This document shows positions 57,705 to 64,000 of a DNA stretch of 64,000 nt, piece after piece. This stretch comes from Streptomyces sp. YIM 121038. Lineage in GTDB: Bacteria > Actinomycetota > Actinomycetes > Streptomycetales > Streptomycetaceae. Location of the stretch: NCBI RefSeq assembly GCF_006088715.1, contig NZ_CP030771.1:3038001-3102000 (forward strand), in the 5' to 3' direction. How positions within the stretch are numbered: the stretch's first letter is position 1; each line of letters begins with the position of its first letter. Below the pieces are notes generated by a model that had not been told where the DNA came from, did not search any database, and saw only the letters and a list, made by a program, of their open reading frames with translations. The position numbers were made by a program, and so were the translations under genes.

Positions 57705-58745
57705 CTACTTGGCCAGGTACCCCTTGAGGTCGTCCAGGACCGCGTCCGCCGCGGTCACGCCGAGGCCCAGGTACCAGGTCTCGTCCGGGACGTTCTTCGC
57801 CCGGCCCTCCCGCACGGCGTCGAGCTTCTTCCACAGCGGGTTGCGCTCGGCGGCGGAGCGGCCGGTCTTCTTCGGGTCGCCGTAGACGCCGGTGAAGATC
57901 CAGTCGGCGTCCGCCTCGTCGATCTTCTCCGGGCTGATCTCCGTGGCGAGATCGTCGGCCCGCTGGTTCTCGGGCCGGGGCAGGCCGACGTCTTCGAGGA
58001 TGGTGCCGATGAACGACGCCTTCGCGTACAGGCGGACGCGGTCCGGCAGGTACCGCAGCATGGTGACGGTCGGCTTCTTCGGGCCGAGCTCGTCGCCGAG
58101 CGCCTTCGCCTTCTTCTCGTACGCGCCGAGCTGGGCCCTGGCCTCGGCGGACCTGTCGAGCGCGGCCGCGTTCAGGAGGTAGTTCTCCTTCCAGGTGAAA
58201 CCGGGGCGCACGGAGAACACGGTGGGGGCGATCCTGGAGAGCTGCGGGTAGAGCTTGGCGGCGCGCAGCTCGCTGCCGAGGATCAGATCGGGCTTGAGCT
58301 TCGCGATCGCCTCCAGGTTGAGGGAGTTGATCGTGCCGATGTCCCGGGGGCTGCCCGCCCGCTTCTTCAGATAGCCGGGGACGCCGTCGTCGCCCTCGGT
58401 GGGCGCGTAGCCGACGGGCTTGACGCCGAGGGACACGACGTTGTCGAGCTCGCCGACGTCGAGGACCACGACCCGCTGCGGCCGCTGCTTCAGCTCCGTC
58501 CTGCCCAGGGCGTGCGTGAGCGTGCGCGGGAACTGGCCGGGCTTCGCCGTGGTGCCCATCCGCGCGGTCCGCTCGGCGGCCTTGGCGAAGTCCTCGCCGC
58601 CCTGGGCCACGGCCTTGCTGCCGCCGCCGTTGTCGCTCTTGCCCGAGCCGTCGCCGGAGCCGCAGGCCGCGAGGGCGAGCGCCCCGGCCACGGCGAGGGC
58701 CGCGGCGGCGGTGGCGCGGGCGGGTCGGCGGCGTCGTACGGACAT
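57705..58745 (-). CDS. Iron-siderophore ABC transporter substrate-binding lipoprotein
   Basis: A 346-residue FecB/FepB-type binding protein. The lipobox ALALAACG puts the lipid anchor at about Cys28. The fold is shown by QRVVVLDVGELDNVVSLGVKPVGY, the LNLEAIAKLKPDLILGSEL helix, LSRIAPTVFSVRPGFTWKENYLLNAAAL and DADWIFTGVYGDP. ATG 58745 (MSVRRRRPARA) has GGAG 8 bp upstream; the longer reading from 58844 crosses the iron box. No permease or ATPase gene lies next to it, so it must share a transporter encoded elsewhere. Confidence 0.9.
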   Translation of the reverse strand: MSVRRRRPARATAAAALAVAGALALAACGSGDGSGKSDNGGGSKAVAQGGEDFAKAAERTARMGTTAKPGQFPRTLTHALGRTELKQRPQRVVVLDVGELDNVVSLGVKPVGYAPTEGDDGVPGYLKKRAGSPRDIGTINSLNLEAIAKLKPDLILGSELRAAKLYPQLSRIAPTVFSVRPGFTWKENYLLNAAALDRSAEARAQLGAYEKKAKALGDELGPKKPTVTMLRYLPDRVRLYAKASFIGTILEDVGLPRPENQRADDLATEISPEKIDEADADWIFTGVYGDPKKTGRSAAERNPLWKKLDAVREGRAKNVPDETWYLGLGVTAADAVLDDLKGYLAK

Positions 58746-58806
58746 GCGGTGCTCCAGGGGGACGTGCGGGGCGCACGGGGCCCGAGGGGACGGAGCCGTG
58801 CGTAAC

Positions 58807-58825
58807 TTAGGGTTGCCTAACCATA
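58807..58825 (-). promoter_or_regulatory. Iron box upstream of the binding-protein gene
   Basis: On the reverse strand TATGGTTAGGCAACCCTAA matches the DmdR/IdeR consensus at 15 of 19 positions. It lies 62 bp before the start, so the gene should be derepressed when iron is low. Confidence 0.8.
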
Positions 58826-58962
58826 GCTGCTCCCCGCCCAGCACACTCGCCCCCGGCTTCTCAGGCGATTCGGGACATCACCACACGTACGCGTGAAGCG
58901 ACCGGCCTCGGATGCCACGCCAGAACGTGCGAAAACTAGCGTCGCGAGCGGAGGTGACCCCC

Positions 58963-60267
58963 ATGACAGCGCCTGTGGCCGAGCCCTCGCCGCCCACTCC
59001 CCCGGCCGCGTCGCCGCCCCCGCCGCCCGCCGGACCCCCGCCGCGGCGCGTCCCGGTGCCGGGCGGCGGGACGCTCCTCGTGCCCGGACCCCCCGGCCCC
59101 TCGGAGCCCGCCGCCCCACGGCGGGGACCCGCCCCGGCCGCCGTCCTCACCGCCGACGGCGCCTACGCCGCCCGGCTCACGCACACCGGCGGCTCCTGGT
59201 ACCCCGAGCGCTGGACGCTCGACTCCCCCGAGCCGTACGCCGTGCCGCTGCCGGGGCACCAGCCCGAGGAGCCCGGCACGGCGGTGCACCCGATGGCCGA
59301 CGGCCGCGTCCTGGTGCACCGGCGGGCCGCGGGCCGCCACGTCTTCGCGCTCCTGTACCCCACCGGGCCCGGCACCGGCGAGGTGGCGCTCGGCGGCGTG
59401 GAGTGCGCGGGCGCGGAGCTGACGCTGCTGCCGCCCGCCCCGGACGGCACGTACGCGTACGCCCTCGCGGCGGGCGAGCGCTCCACCGCGGTGTGGCTGG
59501 TCGCGGGCGGGTCGTTCGGGCCCGAGCACCTCGCCGAGGTCCCCGGCCGCTGCACCGGCGGCGTCTGGCTCGACGGCACCAACCGCATGCTGGCGCTCGA
59601 CCGGGAGCTCGACGGGCTGACCAAGACGGTGGCCGTCGACCTGGAGCGCGGCGGCGAGGTGACGCCGCTGCTCCAGATCGCGGCCGACAGCGACGACCGG
59701 CTGCTGCTCGCCGACGCCGCCAGCGGACTGCTGCTCCTGCGCTCCGACGCGCCGGGCGAACCGCGCCTGGGCTGGGGCGTGTTGGGCAGCACGCACCCGG
59801 TGCGCTTCCCCGAGTGCCTGCGCCTTCCCGGGAGCGGGGCGACGCCGTTCGCGATCCAGCCCGGCCAGGTCCTCACCCCGGAGGCCTGCGCGGTCGCGCT
59901 GCGCCTCGACGCCGCCGACCCCGCGTCCCGCCCCGCGCTCTGCGCCTGGCGCCCCGCCGACCGCAGGGTCCACCGACTCACCACGCCCGACGGCTGGTTG
60001 CCCGGCGTGGGCCACTGGACGCCCGAGGGCGTGCTGCGCCTGCCCTACGCCGGCGGGGCGGCGCCGTGCGGCGTTGCCCGGGTCGAGGTGCCCGGCGCCC
60101 CGGCCGGGCGCCCCGCGGAGGCCGCCGGGGCGCCGCCGAGGACCGCCGCCGCGGGCGCGTGCCCGCGCGGCTCCGACGGGCCCGGGGGGCGGGGCGGCGC
60201 CCCCCGGGCCACCCGGCCCGTGCCCCTGCAGCAGGCACCCCTCGGGGGGCGCGCGGCGGGCGGTTAG
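58963..60267 (+). CDS. Protein of unknown function, possible beta-propeller
   Basis: A 434-residue soluble protein. The first 60 residues are Pro-rich and disordered. The body has repeated strand patterns (ADGAYAARLTHTGGSWYPERW, DGTYAYALAAGERSTAVWLV, TGGVWLDGTNRMLALDRE, DSDDRLLLADAASGLLLL), suggesting a WD/beta-propeller-like fold. The last 60 residues are Gly/Ala/Pro-rich. I recognise no catalytic motif. The ATG at 58963 has an excellent ribosome site (GGAGGTG) 7 bp upstream, so the longer frame from 58912 is not used. Confidence 0.8.
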   Translation: MTAPVAEPSPPTPPAASPPPPPAGPPPRRVPVPGGGTLLVPGPPGPSEPAAPRRGPAPAAVLTADGAYAARLTHTGGSWYPERWTLDSPEPYAVPLPGHQPEEPGTAVHPMADGRVLVHRRAAGRHVFALLYPTGPGTGEVALGGVECAGAELTLLPPAPDGTYAYALAAGERSTAVWLVAGGSFGPEHLAEVPGRCTGGVWLDGTNRMLALDRELDGLTKTVAVDLERGGEVTPLLQIAADSDDRLLLADAASGLLLLRSDAPGEPRLGWGVLGSTHPVRFPECLRLPGSGATPFAIQPGQVLTPEACAVALRLDAADPASRPALCAWRPADRRVHRLTTPDGWLPGVGHWTPEGVLRLPYAGGAAPCGVARVEVPGAPAGRPAEAAGAPPRTAAAGACPRGSDGPGGRGGAPRATRPVPLQQAPLGGRAAGG

Positions 60268-60311
60268 ACTCGCCCGCCGGTACGAACGATCTTTACTACG
60301 GGGTGAGTTTC

Positions 60312-60467
60312 ATGACGACCGACACCACTACGGACACCATGGTCGATCCGCGGTACGCCGAGGGCGACGAGGAGACGGGGCACGGGCGCCACCGGGGGCC
60401 CGGGGCCGCGCATGACGAGGAGGCCGCGCCGAGCGGCCGCCACCGCCGCCAGGGCCCCGAGGCCTAG
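60312..60467 (+). CDS. Small His-rich acidic protein
   Basis: A 51-residue predicted protein, MTTDTTTDTMVDPRYAEGDE at the start and ending in SGRHRRQGPEA. It has six His, mostly in GHGRHRG and SGRHRR, and many acidic residues. A GGGGTGAG ribosome site lies 5-12 bp before the ATG, and codon usage is that of its neighbours. The function is unknown. It lies 44 bp after the propeller-like gene, and an AT-containing stretch (ATCTTTACTAC, 60289-60299) may be its own promoter. Confidence 0.6.
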   Translation: MTTDTTTDTMVDPRYAEGDEETGHGRHRGPGAAHDEEAAPSGRHRRQGPEA

Positions 60468-60470
60468 CCA

Positions 60471-60523
60471 CTTCCTGGGGGCTCCGCCCCCAGACCCCCG
60501 CTCCTCAAACGCCGGAGGGGCTG
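60471..60523. repeat. Dispersed 53-bp repeat, second exact copy
   Basis: Identical base for base with 26798-26850, including the GGGGGCTCCGCCCCC hairpin. It lies between the small gene at 60312 and the convergent SDR gene and may serve as a terminator. Confidence 0.85.
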
Positions 60524-60568
60524 GATCTCCGGCGGAGCCCCCGGTTCGGGAAGGGGCGGGGTGGGGGA

Positions 60569-61510
60569 TCAAGCGCGCTTCAGGGACAGGACCTCCGTCG
60601 CCGCGAAGGTCTCGCCGTCCGGGCGGCCCGCGAAGTACGGGGTCAGGGACTCGTCCAGCTCCCCGCAGCTGAAGGCCCCGGCGGTGGCCCGGAACACCGC
60701 GGCCACCCTGGGGCGCTCCATCACGGCCACGACGCCCCCGTGCACGACGAGGAGTTGCCCGTTGACGCGCCCGGCCGCGGGCGAGGCGAGATAGCCGACC
60801 AGCGGGGCCACGTGCTCGGGCGCCAGCGGGTCGAGCTCGCCCTCGGCGGGCTCGGCGAAGCCCGCGAACACGTCGGACGTCATCCGCGTCCGCGCCCGGG
60901 GGCAGATGACGTTCGCCGTCACGCCGTACTTGGCGAGGGCGAGCGCCGTGGACGTGGTCAGGCCGACGATCCCGCCCTTGGCGGCGGCGTAGTTGGGCTG
61001 TCCGGCGGATCCGGCGAGGAACGCCTCCGACGAGGTGTTCACGATCCGGCCGTAGACGGGGCCGCCCGCCGCCTTGGAGCGCTCGCGCCAGTGCGCGGAC
61101 GCGAACCGGACCGTGTTGAAGTGGCCCTTGAGGTGCACGCGGACGACCGAGTCCCACTCGTCCTCGGACATCGAGAAGATCATCCGGTCCCGCAGGATGC
61201 CCGCGTTGTTGACCAGGACGTCGAGCTTGCCGTAGGTCTCGACGGCCAGGTCCACCAGGGCGCGGGCCTGGGCGTGGTCGGCCACGTCGCCGGAGTGGGC
61301 GACGGCCTTGCCGCCCGCCTCGCGGATCTCGGCGGCGACGTCCTCCGCGGGTCCGGCGGACGCCGCGCCGGTGCCGTCGCGGCCCGGCTGTCCGAAGTCG
61401 TTGACGACGACGCCCGCCCCGAGCCGGGCGAGTTCGAGCGCCTCGGCCCGGCCGAGCCCGCGGCCCGCCCCGGTGACGACGGCCGACAGGCCGTCGAGCG
61501 GCTGCAGCAC
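60569..61510 (-). CDS. SDR dehydrogenase (MFE-2/FabG-like)
   Basis: A 313-residue short-chain dehydrogenase. GAGRGLGR binds NAD(P), VVVNDFG is typical of the hydroxyacyl-CoA dehydrogenase part of peroxisomal multifunctional enzyme 2, and NNAG, NTSSEAF and YAAAKGG complete the active site. Its C-terminal 90 residues extend past the FabG fold. Together with the MaoC hydratase of the same operon it resembles a split MFE-2, acting in beta-oxidation of branched or sterol side-chain acyl-CoA. GTG 61510 has GGGAGG just upstream. It is the last gene of the operon. Confidence 0.88.
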   Translation of the reverse strand: MLQPLDGLSAVVTGAGRGLGRAEALELARLGAGVVVNDFGQPGRDGTGAASAGPAEDVAAEIREAGGKAVAHSGDVADHAQARALVDLAVETYGKLDVLVNNAGILRDRMIFSMSEDEWDSVVRVHLKGHFNTVRFASAHWRERSKAAGGPVYGRIVNTSSEAFLAGSAGQPNYAAAKGGIVGLTTSTALALAKYGVTANVICPRARTRMTSDVFAGFAEPAEGELDPLAPEHVAPLVGYLASPAAGRVNGQLLVVHGGVVAVMERPRVAAVFRATAGAFSCGELDESLTPYFAGRPDGETFAATEVLSLKRA

Positions 61511-61520
61511 GGTGCCTCCC

Positions 61521-62597
61521 TCAGATCTCTATGCAGGTCCGCAGGGCCGCGCCCGTGCGCATCTGGTCCAGGGCTTCGTTGATCTCGGCGAGCTGCACCC
61601 GGTGCGTGATCATGCCCGCGAGGTCGACGCGTCCGGCCCGCCACAGCGCGATGGCCCGCTCGTACGACCGCAGCACGTCCCCGCCCCCGTACAGGGACGG
61701 CAGGATGCGCTTCTCGTCGAAGAACAGCTCGAACATGTTGAACTGGACGTGGTCGTCCATGGCGCCCGCGCCGACCACGCACAGCGTGCCGCCGCGCCGG
61801 GTCGCCTCGTACGCGGCGCGGGCCGTGGCGGACTTGCCGACGACCTCGAAGACGTAGTCGAAGCCCTCGCCCGCCGTCGCCCGCTGTTTGGCGTCGTCGA
61901 GGGCGTCGGGCGCCACCGCCTCGCTCGCGCCGAACCGCAGCGCGGCCTCGCGCCGGGCCGCCACGGGGTCGACGGCCACGATGTGGGCGGCGCCCTTGAG
62001 CCGCGCGCCCTGGATCGCCGAGACGCCGACGCCGCCGCAGCCGATGACGGCGACGGACGAACCGGCCGCCACGTCGGCGGTGTTGAGGGCGGCGCCGAGC
62101 CCGGTGGTGACGCCGCAGCCGATGAGCGCCGCGATGTCGTAGGGCACGTCGTCCGGTACGGGCACCGCGCAGGCCGCGTCGACCACGACCTCCTCGGTGA
62201 AGGTGCCGGTGCCCGCGAAGCCGAAGACGTCGCCCTGCGGGCGCTTGAAGTTGGGCGTGCCCGCGTTCACGAACCCGGCGAGGCACAGCTCGGTCTGGCC
62301 GCGCCGGCAGGCCGGACACTGCCCGCAGGCCGGGAGCCAGCACACCACGACCCGGTCGCCCTGCTTGACGTTCGTGACGCCGTCGCCGACGTCGATGACC
62401 TCGCCCGCGCCCTCGTGCCCGGGGACGAACGGCGCGGGCTGCGGCAGGACGCCGTTCATCGCGGACACGTCGGAGTGGCACAGGCCCGTGGCCCGGACGC
62501 GGACGCGGACCTTGCCCGGGCCGAAGCCCACCGCCTCGACGTCGTCGAGCACGTCGAGCTTGTCCTGGCCTGTCTCGTGCAGTACGGCTGCGCGCAT
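61521..62597 (-). CDS. Zinc-dependent alcohol dehydrogenase
   Basis: A 358-residue medium-chain dehydrogenase. Catalytic zinc ligands are in GLCHSDV and GHEGAGEV. Structural zinc is held by four Cys in CGQCPACRRGQTELC. The Rossmann loop is GCGGVG and the NAD-specific Asp follows in IVAVDP. GFAGTGTFTEEVVVD and HVQFNMFELFFDEKRILPSLYGG match the class III / NDMA-dependent-like group in Actinobacteria. It would oxidise an alcohol or hydroxyacyl intermediate. It sits between the maoC gene (74 bp) and the SDR gene (10 bp). Confidence 0.9.
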   Translation of the reverse strand: MRAAVLHETGQDKLDVLDDVEAVGFGPGKVRVRVRATGLCHSDVSAMNGVLPQPAPFVPGHEGAGEVIDVGDGVTNVKQGDRVVVCWLPACGQCPACRRGQTELCLAGFVNAGTPNFKRPQGDVFGFAGTGTFTEEVVVDAACAVPVPDDVPYDIAALIGCGVTTGLGAALNTADVAAGSSVAVIGCGGVGVSAIQGARLKGAAHIVAVDPVAARREAALRFGASEAVAPDALDDAKQRATAGEGFDYVFEVVGKSATARAAYEATRRGGTLCVVGAGAMDDHVQFNMFELFFDEKRILPSLYGGGDVLRSYERAIALWRAGRVDLAGMITHRVQLAEINEALDQMRTGAALRTCIEI

Positions 62598-62671
62598 GAG
62601 GGTGGGGCTCCTCTCACCTCTGGGGTACGTACACCGGTGGTCCGTACGTCGGCCGTGCCCGCCCGGGCACG

Positions 62672-63544
62672 TCAGTCGTGCTCCACGACCGTGTCCGCGA
62701 GCACCGGCGCCCCGTCCCGCTCCAGGGCCGTGACGACCGCCTGGACCCGGCCCGCGGACTCCCACATGCCGATGTGCAGGGTCTCGCCGGGGAAGACGAC
62801 CCCGGCGAAGCGGGTGCGGTAGCCGCGCACCCGTGACACGTCGCCGCCGAGCACGGTGTCCACGACGGCCTTGAGCGTCATCCCGTACGAGCACAGGCCG
62901 TGCAGGATCGGCCGGTCGAAGCCGCCGAGCGCGGCGAACTCGGGGTCGGCGTGCATCGGGTTCCAGTCGCCGGACAGGCGGTAGAGCAGTGCCTGGTCCT
63001 CCCGGACGGGTCGCTCGGCGGTCCGGTCGAAGGGCCGGTCGGGCACGTCGAGCCGCGCGGAGGGGCCGCGCTCGCCGCCGAAGCCACCCTCGCCGCGGAG
63101 GAAGAGCTGGGCCTCGCTCGCCCACAGCGGCCCGTCGCCGTCGGCCGCCTCGGCGCGCAGGACGATCACGGCGGCCTTGCCCTTGTCGTGGACGGCCGCG
63201 ACCCTGGACGTCAGCGTGGCCGTGCCGCTCACCGGGATGGGGCGGTGCAGCTCGATGGCCTGGCCGCCGTGCAGGACGGCGGCCAGGTGCACGTCGATGC
63301 CGGGTGCGGAGAGCGCGCTCATGGCCCCCATGCCCGCGCCCGCGACGGTGGCGAAGCTGGGCAGCACGTGCAGCCGGGACTCCAGCGTGTAGCGCAGCTC
63401 GTCCGGGTCGGTGGCGGGGTGCTCCTTGTCGGGGTTGGCGGCTGCGCCGATGCCGAGGTGGTAGAGCTGCACGTCCTTGTGGCCCCAGGTGATCTCGGCG
63501 CTGCGGGGCTCGGCGGCCAGGGCCTTGGCGGCATCGATGGGCAT
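62672..63544 (-). CDS. MaoC family enoyl-CoA hydratase 2
   Basis: A 290-residue double-hotdog protein. The N-terminal half (ITWGHKDVQLYHLGIGAAANPDKEHPATDPDELRYTLE, then VLPSFATVAG) is the degenerate hotdog of eukaryotic-type hydratase 2. The C-terminal half has the catalytic motif LSGDWNPMHADPEFAALGGFDRPILHGLCSYG with Asp and His. It hydrates trans-2-enoyl-CoA to (R)-3-hydroxyacyl-CoA, the substrate of MFE-2-type SDRs. ATG 63544 has AAGGAG 12 bp upstream. It is the first gene of the operon, with a KstR-like palindrome in its leader region. Confidence 0.92.
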   Translation of the reverse strand: MPIDAAKALAAEPRSAEITWGHKDVQLYHLGIGAAANPDKEHPATDPDELRYTLESRLHVLPSFATVAGAGMGAMSALSAPGIDVHLAAVLHGGQAIELHRPIPVSGTATLTSRVAAVHDKGKAAVIVLRAEAADGDGPLWASEAQLFLRGEGGFGGERGPSARLDVPDRPFDRTAERPVREDQALLYRLSGDWNPMHADPEFAALGGFDRPILHGLCSYGMTLKAVVDTVLGGDVSRVRGYRTRFAGVVFPGETLHIGMWESAGRVQAVVTALERDGAPVLADTVVEHD

Positions 63545-63637
63545 GGGTGGCGGCTCCTTGGTGGTCGTGAGACCTCGGTGCGACCGTCCGCACCGTCGGC
63601 CGCACCGAGGTCGCGACGGGGCCGGAGGAGCCCGTTC

Positions 63638-63651
63638 TAGAACGCGTTCCA
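63638..63651. promoter_or_regulatory. KstR-like palindrome upstream of the MaoC operon
   Basis: TAGAACGCGTTCCA fits the KstR consensus TnnAACnnGTTnnA at every fixed position, around a perfect GAACGCGTTC core. It lies about 94 bp before the MaoC start. The rest of the 310-bp gap (63545-63854) shows only the MaoC ribosome site and a ribosome site for the rightward gene. Confidence 0.65.
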
Positions 63652-63854
63652 GTCCGGCGCTCTCCTGTATAGCCCAGCACCCCGGAGTTGGGAAGGCCGC
63701 CGACGGCCACTCCTGACGTATCGTCAGATCTACCGCCGCCATCGGCACCCGTGACATTTGTCCTGGCCAGGACCGTACGTAGCGGTCTACGCGACCCCGG
63801 TCCGCGTTTCGTACTGTCGACCTCACGCAAGGAACGGAATCGGGGGAGTACGAG

Positions 63855-64000
63855 ATGTCCTGGATGCACGGTGTCACCCGCCGACTGCACGAGGCGCGCG
63901 CGGCGCGTGCCGCCTGGCACGCCGAGTGGCCGCGGCAGAAGGCGGCCTGGCGGGAGCAGCGGCGGAACTGCAAGAACGACAGGACGGCGCTCGCGGGCCC
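63855..64000 (+). CDS. Start of a gene of unknown function, cut by window edge
   Basis: From the ATG at 63855 a frame is open to the window end (48 codons). The product starts MSWMHGVTRRLHEARAARAA and continues with a strongly basic, Arg/Ala/Trp-rich helical segment (WHAEWPRQKAAWREQRRN). This looks like a cytoplasmic amphipathic helix ahead of a domain outside the window. CGGGGGAG lies 6-13 bp upstream. I do not recognise the family. Confidence 0.5.
   Translation, partial: MSWMHGVTRRLHEARAARAAWHAEWPRQKAAWREQRRNCKNDRTALAG

Noticed and set aside
1..64000. Insertion sequences, integrase/attachment sites, CRISPR arrays, tRNA genes
   Set aside because: I found no transposase or integrase motifs, no terminal inverted repeats with target duplications, no spaced direct-repeat array, and no cloverleaf with a GTTC-type T-loop and acceptor stem.

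Overview
This is very GC-rich actinobacterial chromosome, almost certainly from a Streptomyces. Third codon positions are nearly all G or C, and GTG and TTG starts are common. Several small families typical of the genus are present: DUF6243, SAVMC3_10250, a solo bifunctional primase-polymerase domain and an RNase H/acid phosphatase fusion. DmdR/IdeR-type iron boxes precede the iron genes, and the intergenic dispersed repeats are of the kind common in Streptomyces. I see no tRNA, rRNA operon, CRISPR array, insertion sequence or integrase, so the segment looks like chromosome rather than a mobile island.

Left part (1-17.3 kb): a sialidase cut by the window edge, a protein of unknown function, an MFS exporter, a block of intergenic repeats and methionine aminopeptidase. 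An iron/heme island follows. It holds heme oxygenase (4968-5654), a PhzF-like protein, two HtaA-domain surface heme-binding proteins (6592-9745), a divergent HmuTUV heme ABC importer (9856-12787) and an EfeOBU ferrous iron importer (12919-16261). Iron boxes precede heme oxygenase, lie in the shared htaA/hmuT control region and precede efeO. The genes describe a full path: bind heme at the cell surface, carry it across the membrane, open the porphyrin ring and scavenge Fe(II). A fourth iron box precedes a solo siderophore-type binding protein near 58.8 kb.

Middle part (17.3-46 kb): mostly single-gene or two-gene units. These include a primase-polymerase domain protein, a glycerophosphodiesterase, a TetR repressor with three palindromic operators facing a DUF6243 gene, and dimethylargininase behind a long hairpin that covers its ribosome site. 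Further on are a secreted glycosidase-like protein, an Rsm22-like methyltransferase, a serine hydrolase, a Bcr/CflA exporter, a PhoD phosphatase, a short-chain dehydrogenase, a secreted lamin-tail protein and a second PhzF. After several small enzymes comes the largest gene, a 2120-residue secreted RHS/YD-repeat protein (36716-43078) with a basic, membrane-active-looking C-terminal tip. A NarL-type two-component pair lies just upstream of it and a small membrane PH-domain protein just downstream.

Right part (46-64 kb): RNase P RNA, whose 5' end overlaps the end of an EamA-type gene, then AraC, TetR (two clear operators) and MerR regulators. The MerR promoter has the classic 19-bp spacer and probably gives a leaderless mRNA. 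Next come an RNB exonuclease, YaaA, KDPG aldolase and a coupled cluster of Nif3-like protein, zinc-ribbon protein and RNase H/phosphatase. After the solo iron-regulated binding protein, a MaoC hydratase - zinc alcohol dehydrogenase - SDR operon ends the window. It is preceded by a KstR-like palindrome and looks like a split beta-oxidation module. The last gene is cut by the right edge.
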